The notes: generated by a model from the sequence alone, not told the origin. Counted from the stretch's first letter, positions 6,884 through 15,044 are shown. The stretch is 24,920 nt of DNA from CAZUCU01 sp964589635 (GCA_964589635.1 CAZPRI010000009.1:1-24920), one strand, 5' to 3'. A program made the numbers and translations.

Positions 6884-7921
6884 ATGTTTTGGAATAAAAA
6901 AGAAAAGACCCTGGTTAATTCAGGACAGGTAGAATTTTTAGCAATTGGAGATATTGTAACGGACGCTTTTATTGAGCTCGAGAAAGAACAAGCTTGGGTT
7001 GAAACAGACAATCCAGACAAGAACAAGGAGCTTTGCATGAAGTTTGGAGACAAACTTCCCTACAAGGATGTTGTGGTTGTTCCTGGAGTTGGAAATAGTT
7101 CAAATGCAGCTGTTTCTGCGGCAAGACTTGGACTTAATTCAGCCAGCTATACAAATGTGGGAGAGGACGGTTTTGGTGTTGAGCAGATTCAAGCAATAAA
7201 GGATTCTGGTGTTTCACCAGAGTTTGTAGTTACAAACTCTGGTGAGAAATCAAACTATCATTATGTTCTTAGATATGGCCCAGAAAGGACTATCCTTGTT
7301 AGACATACTGAGTGGAATTACAAAATGCCAGAATTAAAAACTGCACCTAAATTTATTTATCTTTCCTCTCTTGCAGAAAACTCACTTGAATTTCATCATG
7401 AGATTGCATCATATGTAAAAAATAATCCTGAGACTAAATTAATTTTACAGCCAGGAACATTTCAAATGAGGCTTGGTTATGAAAAACTAAAGGATTTGTA
7501 TGAAACATCATATATGTTTTTCGCAAACAAAGAAGAGTACCAAAGAATTCTTGAAACAAAAGAAGATGACATAGTAAAACTTCTGGAACTTATGAATTCA
7601 AAAGGTGTGAAAATTCCAATTCTTACAGATGGACCAAAGGGGGCTTATGCATTTCAAGATGGAAATATTTGGAAGGCACCGATGTATCCAGATCCAAAAC
7701 CACCTTTAGATAGAACTGGTGCTGGAGATTCTTTTGCAAGTACTGTTACATCAGCCCTTATTATTGGTAAACCTCTGGAGGAAGCCCTTTTGTGGGGACC
7801 AATTAACTCAATGTCCGTTGTTCAATACATTGGAGCTCAAGAAGGACTTCTTGAAAGGTCAAAGCTAGAAGAGTATTTAAAGGATGCTCCGGAGGACTAC
7901 AAGATTGAAAAGATCAAATAA
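6884..7921 (+). CDS. PfkB-family (ribokinase-like) carbohydrate kinase
   Basis: This is a cytoplasmic ATP-dependent kinase of a sugar, nucleoside or related alcohol; the substrate is not readable. At 345 residues it is typical for the family. Signature 1 is VPGVGNSSNAAVSAARLG near 66-83, the substrate-side glycine pair. Signature 2 is DRTGAGDSFAS at 276-286, with D282 as the expected catalytic base and GAGD as the anion hole. A loop at about 32-62 before signature 1 is longer than in E. coli ribokinase. It is one of only two plus-strand genes, divergent from the FAD oxidase. A strong bidirectional terminator lies downstream at 8164-8203. Confidence 0.9.
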   Translation: MFWNKKEKTLVNSGQVEFLAIGDIVTDAFIELEKEQAWVETDNPDKNKELCMKFGDKLPYKDVVVVPGVGNSSNAAVSAARLGLNSASYTNVGEDGFGVEQIQAIKDSGVSPEFVVTNSGEKSNYHYVLRYGPERTILVRHTEWNYKMPELKTAPKFIYLSSLAENSLEFHHEIASYVKNNPETKLILQPGTFQMRLGYEKLKDLYETSYMFFANKEEYQRILETKEDDIVKLLELMNSKGVKIPILTDGPKGAYAFQDGNIWKAPMYPDPKPPLDRTGAGDSFASTVTSALIIGKPLEEALLWGPINSMSVVQYIGAQEGLLERSKLEEYLKDAPEDYKIEKIK

Positions 7922-7934
7922 ACTCTTTCCTTGC

Positions 7935-8116
7935 CGTCATCCCCTGGCCCTGCCAGTAGGCAGGTTGACCCGGGGACCCATGTTTAAAAAATTATAAAAA
8001 GCATGGATCCCGGACAATTCTGTAAGTAAACTTTCTAAACCTGCGTTCGAATCAAAATAAAAACAAGTTTTATTTTGATTCTCTCTTGTTTTAGTAATCA
8101 CCTTGCCGGGATGACA
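7935..8116. repeat. Composite palindromic repeat element, about 180 bp
   Basis: Ends are CGTCATCCCC (7935) and GGGATGACA (8108-8116) in inverted orientation. The left half is the reverse-complement homologue of 9278-9330 (shared GGCAGGTTGACCCGGGGACC). The middle holds GCATGGATCCCGG and a separate perfect 13-bp AT-only style stem AATCAAAATAAAA (8050-8062) / TTTTATTTTGATT (8068-8080). There is no coding capacity. It lies in the 3' flank of the kinase gene. Confidence 0.75.
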
Positions 8117-8163
8117 TAAATGCGGGGTTTTATTTTCTTCAATATTCAGTTCTTATAGGAGAA

Positions 8164-8203
8164 TTAATAAAAGCGGCGGCCTGAAGGCCGCCGCTTTTAT
8201 TAA
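8164..8203. terminator. Bidirectional terminator between convergent genes
   Basis: A perfect 18-bp stem (8164-8181 with 8186-8203) and a TGAA loop. The core is GCGGCGGCC/GGCCGCCGC with A-tract and T-tract on opposite sides. It can end transcription of both the kinase (plus) and the HEPN-like gene (minus, stop at 8210). Confidence 0.92.
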
Positions 8204-8209
8204 AATTTC

Positions 8210-9169
8210 CTAAATATAATAGAACTCATCAAACACACTCTTAAATAGATTAATTACCCTATCAGCTTCACTCTTTGAAAGTTTAAATTCGCTTCCTGTG
8301 TGGGCAATTTCATTTCTGAATTTATGTGCTTCCCATGCTTTTTGTAAAGTTGCAAAATCTGCAGGATCAACTTTTTTCAACATATCTCCAATTGAAAGTC
8401 CGTCATAACTCATTCTTCGCAACATCTCGTCCAAAATAATATCTGCTTCGATAATAGCTTGTCTCCAATCATTCTGTGATTTTGATTTCATTAATTCAAG
8501 GATGTGTTCCCATCTAGTATTTCTAAATTGATCTTCTGTTGGCAGTCCTAAGATATCTCTTGCATCATTTGCCATCAAAATATTTTCTTTTTCCGCTTGT
8601 TCGTCTTGAACATCTCTCTTCTTCGCAGCAATTTTATTTTCCCTATTAATCTTGGATCGTAAAATTAAAACTACAATCAATAAAATAATTGAAAGTATCC
8701 AACCAATAGGTTTATATGTTTTATAAAAAGTTTGTGGAAAATAAATTGTTTTTAATATTTTTTTCTTAGAAGTTAATGAATCGTATTCAACCCAACCACT
8801 CGGAGCATCTTTGAAATTAACCCTCCACCACAAAGTCTGAAACTGCTCAATCGGCCCCTCCATTAATTTTCCGTCAGTTAGTCTTTTTTGCAGACCAAGA
8901 ATTTGTCCACCAGGCTGTCTCCTAACCTGTATCTCTTTTTTTGAAACGCTAACAAGGTTTCCGAGCACTAAATCCCCTTGACCGACAAAACCTTCAACTG
9001 TAAAACCTTTGTTTCTATTTTCTAAATCTTCAATAGTATTTTGAGGTTTTGGACTTGCAACACCAAGAATCCCTTCACCAGAAAAATATCCTGAGACAGC
9101 AATCAAAAGAATTATTATTGCAATAGGCCAATAGTACCAAGAGTCGATTAAAGGTTTTTCATCTTCCAT
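8210..9169 (-). CDS. Membrane protein: outside SH3-like region, inside HEPN-like domain
   Basis: No named function. Residues 13-29 (YYWPIAIIILLIAVSGY) and 154-171 (PIGWILSIILLIVVLILR) are membrane segments. The acidic N-terminus and the RSK after the second segment place the loop 30-153 outside. This loop resembles a bacterial SH3 (SH3b) fold: VRRQPGGQILGLQKR..., then WWRVNF..., ending SGWVEYDSL at 124-132. Residues 200-319 are helical and contain RNEIAH at 285-290, matching the R-x4-H motif of HEPN domains, after EADIILDEMLRRM. HEPN domains are often RNases or nucleotide-binding helpers of toxin and defence systems; activity here is inference. TGATATAAT 6 nt upstream fixes the start. It stands alone as a unit. 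Confidence 0.75.
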   Translation of the reverse strand: MEDEKPLIDSWYYWPIAIIILLIAVSGYFSGEGILGVASPKPQNTIEDLENRNKGFTVEGFVGQGDLVLGNLVSVSKKEIQVRRQPGGQILGLQKRLTDGKLMEGPIEQFQTLWWRVNFKDAPSGWVEYDSLTSKKKILKTIYFPQTFYKTYKPIGWILSIILLIVVLILRSKINRENKIAAKKRDVQDEQAEKENILMANDARDILGLPTEDQFRNTRWEHILELMKSKSQNDWRQAIIEADIILDEMLRRMSYDGLSIGDMLKKVDPADFATLQKAWEAHKFRNEIAHTGSEFKLSKSEADRVINLFKSVFDEFYYI

Positions 9170-9175
9170 ATAATT

Positions 9176-9184
9176 ATTATATCA
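9176..9184 (-). promoter_or_regulatory. Extended -10 promoter of the HEPN-like gene
   Basis: Minus strand TGATATAAT (TATAAT at 9176-9181), 6 nt before the ATG. A CTGACT at 9199-9204 gives a 17-bp spacer. Confidence 0.5.
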
Positions 9185-9218
9185 ACATAGTCACCAGTAG
9201 TCAGTTATTCACCGCGGT

Positions 9219-9330
9219 CGTCATTCCTGCGGAGGCAGGAACCTAGGCCTTAGAAAATATTATTTGCGATAGGTAAAACATGGGTCCCCGGGTCAACCTG
9301 CCTGCCGGTAGGCAGGGCCCGAGGATGACG
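9219..9330. repeat. Composite palindromic repeat element
   Basis: CGTCATTCCTGC...GCAGGAACCTAGGCCTT (9219-9251), an AT-rich spacer, then ACATGGGTCCCCGGG...GGATGACG (9278-9330). The terminal CGTCATT/GGATGACG are inverted. It shares both halves with other copies in the window. Confidence 0.75.
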
Positions 9331-9405
9331 GAGGTGTTATGGAGAATGACGGTGGGTTTTGTAGAGAATGGCGTATGGTTTGTAGGGGATGACTTAAAGT
9401 ATATA
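9321..9405. repeat. Degenerate short tandem repeat after the palindromic element
   Basis: Four imperfect units of about 20-23 bp, each starting with G(A/G)G(G/A)ATG(A/G)C (near 9321, 9341, 9364 and 9385) followed by G/T-rich sequence. It runs to just before the gatA stop. Confidence 0.5.
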
Positions 9406-9412
9406 TTATGAT

Positions 9413-10807
9413 CTACCTAACATCCTCAAACTCTTTTCCAATAGTAAATAATCTCTCTTCATTAAACCAAGGTGCCATAAATTGAATTCCTAGTGGAAGT
9501 TTCTTTCCTTCTCTATCAACTTCTCCGGAAGGAATAGAAATCGCAGGAATTCCGGCCACGTTCGCAGACACAGTAAAAATATCTGAAAGATATGCCTTCA
9601 TAACATCATTTTTTAATTCACCAATCTTGTTAGCCGGGTTCGGAGTCGTAGGCAAAGCAATTACATCAACATTTTTGAATTTTTCTTCCAAATCTTTTTT
9701 TATTTTATTTCTCGCCTTCCATGCATTTCTATAATATTCATCAGAATATCCAGTTGATAAAACATATGTCCCAAGCATAATTCTTCTTTTCACTTCTTCA
9801 CCCAAAAGCTGACCTCTTGTCTTGAAATATCCATCTTCAAGATTTTCCCCTTCAACTCTCTCGCCAAATTTAATACCGTCATACCTGGACATATTAGATG
9901 AAACCTCAGCAGGAACTAAAATGTAATAAACTGAAAGTGCATATTCAAGACTTGGAATATCAATATCAATAATTTCATGACCAGCTTCCTCTAATTTTTG
10001 TAATGAATCGTTAAAGTTTTGTAAAACATCTTCATCAACTCCTTCTTTCAAAAAATTTCTTGGCACGCCAATTTTTTTAGTATTTGAATCTCCTGCTCCC
10101 TCAGCAGTAGTTTGATCCATTTCATCAACACCTTTTATTGTATTAAAAACAATCTCAGCATCCTCTACTGTCTTTGTAATTGGACCAATAACATCAAAAG
10201 AAGACGCCATCGCCATAAGTCCATACCTTGAAACAGAGCCATATGTAGGTTTCAAACCAACAACACCACAAAAAGCAGAAGGCTGTCTGATTGACCCTCC
10301 TGTATCAGACCCAAGCGCACAAATTGCCATATTAGAGGCTACAGCAGCTGCAGAACCACCAGAAGATCCCCCTGAAACTCTCTCTATATCAATAGGATTT
10401 TTTGTCACACCAAAAGCAGAGTTTTCTGTTGAAGCCCCCATAGCAAATTCATCCATGTTTGCTCTTCCCAAAATAATAGCACCGGCTTGTTCAAGTTTTG
10501 TCGTAGCAGTTGAACTATATGTAGATGTATAATTTTCTAAAATTTTTGATGAAGCAGATGCAGTCTTACCTTCAATCAAAATATTATCCTTGAATATAAT
10601 TGGAATACCAGCCATTGGATTTGAAAAATCTGTAATCCTTGAGGCTTTTTCTTTCGCATCATTAAAAATTTCCAAAACAGCATTAATATCTCCATTCTCT
10701 TTTTTTATCTGTTCAATATACGCATCAACCAAATCGGCAGGAGTAAATTCCCCACTTTTAAAAGCTTCATTAATTTTTTTGATTGTTAATTCGTTTAGAT
10801 TAATCAT
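9413..10807 (-). CDS. gatA: Glu-tRNA(Gln)/Asp-tRNA(Asn) amidotransferase subunit A
   Basis: GatA is the glutaminase subunit of GatCAB, which converts mischarged Glu-tRNA(Gln) or Asp-tRNA(Asn) to the correct amide. The 464-residue protein has the amidase signature. The Ser-cisSer-Lys triad maps to K73 (IFKDN), S148 (SGGSSGGSAAA) and S172 (GSDTGGSIRQP), with the spacings seen in S. aureus GatA (K79/S154/S178). The conserved GLKPTYG follows at 184-190. It overlaps gatC by 8 bp, so translation is probably coupled. gatB is not in the window. It lies at the end of the pilin-ligA-gatC-gatA run. Confidence 0.96.
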   Translation of the reverse strand: MINLNELTIKKINEAFKSGEFTPADLVDAYIEQIKKENGDINAVLEIFNDAKEKASRITDFSNPMAGIPIIFKDNILIEGKTASASSKILENYTSTYSSTATTKLEQAGAIILGRANMDEFAMGASTENSAFGVTKNPIDIERVSGGSSGGSAAAVASNMAICALGSDTGGSIRQPSAFCGVVGLKPTYGSVSRYGLMAMASSFDVIGPITKTVEDAEIVFNTIKGVDEMDQTTAEGAGDSNTKKIGVPRNFLKEGVDEDVLQNFNDSLQKLEEAGHEIIDIDIPSLEYALSVYYILVPAEVSSNMSRYDGIKFGERVEGENLEDGYFKTRGQLLGEEVKRRIMLGTYVLSTGYSDEYYRNAWKARNKIKKDLEEKFKNVDVIALPTTPNPANKIGELKNDVMKAYLSDIFTVSANVAGIPAISIPSGEVDREGKKLPLGIQFMAPWFNEERLFTIGKEFEDVR

Positions 10808-11096
10808 TGTTTAAAATTTTCTTAACTTTTATAAAACCTTCGTGAGTATCAGGCGCTTCTTTTAGAATATTTTCTGTATATTTGCCAGTTTCCTGAACAT
10901 CGTCATCATTCCTAAATACATTCACATTCGATGAATTTCCAATAGTAATATCATCAGAACTCTCTTTATTCAATTCTTTTATCTTATCTACATAAGCAAG
11001 AATCTTATCAAAATCTTCTGTATATTTTTGAGCTTCATCATCTGAAATTTCAATTCTAGATAGTTTCGCGAGATGTTGTATTTCCTCCTTTTTCAT
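10800..11096 (-). CDS. gatC: Glu-tRNA(Gln)/Asp-tRNA(Asn) amidotransferase subunit C
   Basis: GatC is the small belt-like subunit that wraps around GatA and GatB and stabilises the complex. The 98-residue protein has the family layout: N-terminal IQHLAKLSRIEISDDEAQKY, then FDKILAYVDKIKEL, and a C-terminal segment around LKEAPDTHEGFIKVKKIL. It sits 16 bp after ligA and overlaps gatA by 8 bp. No Shine-Dalgarno site is seen before the ATG. Confidence 0.95.
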   Translation of the reverse strand: MKKEEIQHLAKLSRIEISDDEAQKYTEDFDKILAYVDKIKELNKESSDDITIGNSSNVNVFRNDDDVQETGKYTENILKEAPDTHEGFIKVKKILNND

Positions 11097-11112
11097 ACAA
11101 ATGATAGTAGCA

Positions 11113-13122
11113 TTATTTCACCAATTTCAAAAATTCTTTTTCACTAAGCACCTTGAGTCCTAATTCCTTAGCCTTTTCAAGTTTTGAACCAGCTTCCTTT
11201 CCTGCGACAACAAAATCCGTCTTTTTTGATACGGAACTTGAAACACTTCCTCCAAAATTTCGAATCAGCTCCTTCGCTTCATCTCTTGATAGAGTTTCCA
11301 TTCCTCCAGTCAGGACGAAAGTTTTATTTTCATATTTTTTATCGACAGTCTCTTTTTTTATTTTCACTTCTTTCAAAAGAGCATCGAACATTTCGAGATG
11401 TGTCTTATCATTCATCCAATCATAAAAAGATTTTGCAACAACATTTCCAACACCATTTATGTTCTCAAGTTTTTCAATGGTCACTTTCTTTATTTTTTCT
11501 ACTGTGTTGAATTTATTTGTGATCAAAATAGCTGTTTCTTCCCCAACACCATCTATAGATATAGCTATGATCAATCTCGACAATGAAACCTGTCTCGCTT
11601 TTTCGATTGACTCAAGAAGATTATCAACTGATTTCTCTGCAAATCTTGGAAGTAGCAATAAATCTCCTCTTTGTAGAGTGAAAATGTCTGGAGGTGTTTG
11701 AATTAAATTATATTCAAGTAGTACATCCAAATTCTTTGGACCAAGGTATTCAATATCGAAAGCACTTTTAGATGTAAAGTAGTGTAATTTCCTTCTTTGA
11801 ACTTCAAAAGAATTTTTCTCTTTACACCTCCAAACTGATTCCCCAGGAACTCTTTCTATACTTCCATCTCCGCCGCAACCTTCTATTCTTTTTGGAAAAG
11901 TAAATGGTTTAGATTTCTTATTTCTTAAATTAATCAAAACTTTTACAATTTTTGGAATAACGTCCCCCGCCTTTTTTAGAACCACAGTGTCACCTATTCG
12001 AACCCCTAATCTTTTTATTTCATCTTCATTATGAAGTGTCGCCCGAGATACTGTTGACCCTGCAACCTTAACAGGAGTTAATTTAGCTACAGGTGTAATT
12101 GTTCCCGTTCTACCTATTTGAAATAAAATATCCTCCACTTTTGTAATCACTTCTTCTGCTTTAAATTTAATGGCCGTTGCAAATCTCGGTGCCTTTGAAG
12201 TAAACCCAAGTACATCTTGGTATTCTTTTTGATCGACTTTCACTACAACACCATCAACTTCGTATTCAAATGTATTCCTTCTTTTATTTTTACTATTCCA
12301 ATAATCAATTACACTCTGAATGCTTTCTACATGTTTTCTTTCTTTATTTACAGGAAAACCTAAAGTCTCAAGGAAATCCAACTCCTCTATTTGAGAATGT
12401 ATTTCCTTACCTTCAATAAGAGCAATATCGTAGATGAATACAGAAAGCTTCCTTTCTTTCACTTTTTTTGAATCTAATTGTCTCAAAGTCCCTGCAGCCA
12501 GGTTTCTTGGATTTGCATACAAATCTTTTCCTGCTTTTTCCAGTTCCTTATTTATTTTTATAAACTGTTTTTTATTTAAATAAACCTCACCTTCTACTAT
12601 TAAATTTTTCTTGAATGAAATTTGTTTTGGCACATCAGCTATCTGTAAGACATTTTCCGTAATATTTTCTCCAACTTTTCCATCACCTCTTGTAGAGGCT
12701 TGTATCAACTTTCCGTTTTGATATTCGATTACAACTTTCAAACCATCGATCTTTAGTTCACAAGTATATGTTGGTAAAGCTTTTACATTTAGGTCTTTTT
12801 CAAGCATCCTCTTTACTCTTTTATCAAACTCCAAAACTTCTTCCTCATCAAAAGCATTATTAAAAGACCACTGAGGAACCTTGTGTTCAACATCAGTAAA
12901 TAAATTACTAGAAGTACCCCCCACTTTTTGCGTAGGAGAATTCCTATTTTTAAATTGCGGAAATTCTCCCTCCAATTTCACAAGCTCCCTTTCCAAAGCA
13001 TCATACTCTTCATCAGAAATCTCAGGCTTATCATTTAAATAGTAAAGATTTCTATGATGATTAATAGTATCTCTAAGGGTATTTATCTTCTTTTTTATAT
13101 CAGAATGTAGCTCTTTCTTCAT
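11113..13122 (-). CDS. ligA: NAD-dependent DNA ligase
   Basis: LigA seals nicks in replication and repair using NAD+. I start at the ATG at 13122, 1 bp after the preceding pilin stop; the alternative TTG at 13158 overlaps the pilin. This gives 669 residues, close to E. coli (671). Domain Ia has HHRNLYY; the adenylation domain has catalytic Lys in CELKIDG (K124) and later EYEVDGVVVKVD; an OB fold follows. The helix-hairpin-helix region includes GVGEETA and NINGVGNVVAKSF, and a BRCT domain ends the protein (FVLTGGMETLSRDEAKELI onward). Oddity: the zinc site keeps only two of four cysteines (C416, C433); the other two positions hold Ile and Ser. Confidence 0.96.
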   Translation of the reverse strand: MKKELHSDIKKKINTLRDTINHHRNLYYLNDKPEISDEEYDALERELVKLEGEFPQFKNRNSPTQKVGGTSSNLFTDVEHKVPQWSFNNAFDEEEVLEFDKRVKRMLEKDLNVKALPTYTCELKIDGLKVVIEYQNGKLIQASTRGDGKVGENITENVLQIADVPKQISFKKNLIVEGEVYLNKKQFIKINKELEKAGKDLYANPRNLAAGTLRQLDSKKVKERKLSVFIYDIALIEGKEIHSQIEELDFLETLGFPVNKERKHVESIQSVIDYWNSKNKRRNTFEYEVDGVVVKVDQKEYQDVLGFTSKAPRFATAIKFKAEEVITKVEDILFQIGRTGTITPVAKLTPVKVAGSTVSRATLHNEDEIKRLGVRIGDTVVLKKAGDVIPKIVKVLINLRNKKSKPFTFPKRIEGCGGDGSIERVPGESVWRCKEKNSFEVQRRKLHYFTSKSAFDIEYLGPKNLDVLLEYNLIQTPPDIFTLQRGDLLLLPRFAEKSVDNLLESIEKARQVSLSRLIIAISIDGVGEETAILITNKFNTVEKIKKVTIEKLENINGVGNVVAKSFYDWMNDKTHLEMFDALLKEVKIKKETVDKKYENKTFVLTGGMETLSRDEAKELIRNFGGSVSSSVSKKTDFVVAGKEAGSKLEKAKELGLKVLSEKEFLKLVK

Positions 13123-13123
13123 A

Positions 13124-13678
13124 CTAAGAAGTATAAGAGAGTTCGAGCCCTCTTTCAACTACTCGTGGAGAACCTAAATCACATGTACTCTGATTATATC
13201 CCCTTGCCTGTATTGTAGTTCTATATTGACCCTCTGCTGGATTATCAGATGTATTCGCCTCCTTACTAACCTTCACCTTTGAGCAGTACACATCTCCAGT
13301 TTTTGAATTCGTTATCATAAGTTCAAAATCCATATTCCCTGGATTAATGGTGCTTCCTGCACAAGTTACTGGATCAGTACCAAAATATGAATCTTCATCT
13401 AAGAATGGGTCTGTATTCGGAAAAACATAACCTTCCGCACCATCACCTGGAGGATTCAAATCCCAATAATGCGCACACTCAAGAGCAGTATTCGCTACAT
13501 AAAATGCGACCTGAGACTCTCTTCCTGTGCTAGAAAGTACTGTCTGTCGAAGTGCAATCGAACTAATACTTAACGCAATTGAAAGAAGTAAAACAGAAAC
13601 AAGAACAGCGAACAAAAGAACTACTCCTTTTTCCTTATTAATCTTTTTTTCTTTTTTAAACATATTTAAATTTTTCAT
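13124..13678 (-). CDS. Minor pilin, PilX-like
   Basis: A type IV pilus prepilin of 184 residues. The leader is short and basic (MKNLNMFKKEKKINKEKG), with a prepilin-peptidase cut expected after G18, then a hydrophobic helix (VVLLFAVLVSVLLLSIALSISSIALRQT). The usual Glu at +5 is absent, as in PilX-type minor pilins, which are often Phe/Val rich there. The C-terminal domain has four cysteines. Minor pilins prime or modify the pilus tip. It is the last of four prepilin genes downstream of pilD. Its first ten codons closely match the sequence at 14370-14399. Confidence 0.85.
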   Translation of the reverse strand: MKNLNMFKKEKKINKEKGVVLLFAVLVSVLLLSIALSISSIALRQTVLSSTGRESQVAFYVANTALECAHYWDLNPPGDGAEGYVFPNTDPFLDEDSYFGTDPVTCAGSTINPGNMDFELMITNSKTGDVYCSKVKVSKEANTSDNPAEGQYRTTIQARGYNQSTCDLGSPRVVERGLELSYTS

Positions 13679-13679
13679 A

Positions 13680-14225
13680 CTAATTTATCGGTATCCAATC
13701 ATAAATATTCTCACTCACCACAATTCTTTTACTACCTACTACAAAAAGATTTGTTCTCCATTCAATAACCACTGTTACTTCAGTTTCATCACCAACATTA
13801 TTCATAAAAATAGATCTAATATATTTACTATTTCCACCAGAAGAGTTTGGTACAAAGAAGCCATTCGAAACATCAATATTTAGCTCCTTACATTTTAAAT
13901 CGCCTTCAATACTTCCTACACCACAAACCTTAGTATTACCAAGAGAATCTATATCGCACTGCTTGTTATTCTCACTTAAACAATCAGGAAACTTACCCAG
14001 TGTCTTCCAATCAACACCTCGAACAGCTAAACCATCTTTCGCATTTTTAATGTACTCAATTGATTCTTGAGCTAAATAATAGGCCACAACCTGATCCCTA
14101 GCCAAGAAAGATGCTCTGAGAGAATTCTGAGCAGCAGCCATTGGACCTGTAATTGAGACAACTAGTATAAAAATTGCCACAAGAGTTTCCACAAGAGTAA
14201 ATCCTTTTTCTTTTTCAATAAGCAT
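13680..14225 (-). CDS. Minor pilin, PilV-like
   Basis: A prepilin with the leader MLIEKEKG and the processed start FTLVETLVAIFILVVSITG, including Glu5. The frame is open upstream to an ATG at 14399, but the extra 58 residues are a translation of the palindromic repeat (ILGSSPRKTPGGEK and GLGPCLRRDDG). The ATG at 14225 is preceded by AAGGAAGAG, one of the few Shine-Dalgarno-like sites in this window, so I choose it. The mature protein is about 174 residues, with five cysteines in the middle (CLSENNKQC, KVCG, KCKEL). Its stop lies 1 bp before the ATG of the next pilin. Confidence 0.85.
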   Translation of the reverse strand: MLIEKEKGFTLVETLVAIFILVVSITGPMAAAQNSLRASFLARDQVVAYYLAQESIEYIKNAKDGLAVRGVDWKTLGKFPDCLSENNKQCDIDSLGNTKVCGVGSIEGDLKCKELNIDVSNGFFVPNSSGGNSKYIRSIFMNNVGDETEVTVVIEWRTNLFVVGSKRIVVSENIYDWIPIN

Positions 14226-14245
14226 CTCTTCCTTCACAATATCGC

Positions 14246-14367
14246 CGTCATCCCTGCGTAGGCAGGGACCCAGGCCTTTGAAAATATTCCTTCCCTTAGT
14301 CGCACTAATAAAACTTTTTTCTCCGCCCGGCGTCTTCCTCGGGCTTGACCCGAGGATCCACGTTTTT
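14246..14367. repeat. Palindromic repeat in the leader of the PilV-like gene
   Basis: CGTCATCCCTGCG...GGGACCCAGGCCTTT (14246-14279), about 50 bp of spacer, then CGTCTTCCTCGGGCTTGACCC plus GAGGATCCACG (14331-14361). The second part matches the copies at 14980 and 15675. Confidence 0.75.
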
Positions 14368-14403
14368 ATTTCTTTTTTAAATATATTTAAATTTTTCATA
14401 ATA

Positions 14404-14937
14404 TTAAATTTCCAATTTACTCTGTGAAACAGCTGTTTGAATTGTAAAAGCAGATGTTACTGTCCCCGCCTGAACCTCCCCCTGAAGATTTATAAACAAC
14501 AACGGTTGTTTATTAGTATCACTTGTTCTAACATCAAAAGTTGCTGACGTAATATTTATGTCGGGTGAAGTTAAATCACTAATAGTACTACCTACTTGTT
14601 TTGTAATTTTACCTTCACCATCATCCCAACAATAACGAACTACTCTAGTTGTTGCAGTCGCAGCACTATCTCCTCCAGGAGCCCTGTAGTCAATTTCACT
14701 TGTTTGAAAACACGTATTTAATACTGAATCGCTTGGATTATCCCCTGTCTTAAATGATCTTGTCATAGCATCAACACTGAAATTCAAATTATTCATAACA
14801 GTCATCAGTGATCTTGCTTTTCTATTAGCGTCAGTGATTGTAAGAACTGCTCCCAATATAATTACAATAACTATTGAAAAAAGAGCTATTGAAACCAGTA
14901 ATTCAATCAGTGTAAAACCTTTAGAAACATTCGACAT
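14404..14937 (-). CDS. Minor pilin, PilW/PilJ-like
   Basis: A prepilin with the leader MSNVSKG and the processed helix FTLIELLVSIALFSIVIVIILGAVLTITDANRKAR, with Glu5. The frame is open to 15045, but the additional 36 residues (including WISGLNPRRTSCGEK) come from the palindromic repeat, so the ATG at 14937 is preferred. The region after the helix (MTVMNNLNFSVDAMTRSFKTG) is typical of PilW/GspJ-type minor pilins, followed by a beta-rich domain with two cysteines. It lies between the PilV-like and FimT-like genes on the same strand. Confidence 0.85.
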   Translation of the reverse strand: MSNVSKGFTLIELLVSIALFSIVIVIILGAVLTITDANRKARSLMTVMNNLNFSVDAMTRSFKTGDNPSDSVLNTCFQTSEIDYRAPGGDSAATATTRVVRYCWDDGEGKITKQVGSTISDLTSPDINITSATFDVRTSDTNKQPLLFINLQGEVQAGTVTSAFTIQTAVSQSKLEI

Positions 14938-14979
14938 CCCAGATTTAGTCTGCGATCCACGATTTTTTTCGCCACACGA

Positions 14980-15014
14980 CGTCCTCCTCGGGTTTAGCCC
15001 GGAAATCCAAGTTT
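14980..15014. repeat. Palindromic repeat in the leader of the PilW-like gene
   Basis: CGTCCTCCTCGGGTTTAGCCC plus GGAAATCCAAGTTTT, an eroded copy of the unit at 15675-15710. The flanks also match (GATCCA-N-G/ATTTTTTTC on one side, ATTTTCTTTTGTA on the other). Confidence 0.7.
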
Positions 15015-15044
15015 TATTTTCTTTTGTAAATTTATAAAATAACA

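Noticed and set aside
10800..10807. Frameshift or fusion between gatC and gatA
   Set aside because: The 8-bp overlap is in different frames and both proteins are complete, a normal coupled arrangement.
13123..13158. Longer LigA from a TTG at 13158
   Set aside because: It overlaps the pilin stop by 35 bp and adds residues before the normal LigA N-terminus; the ATG at 13122 gives the usual length.
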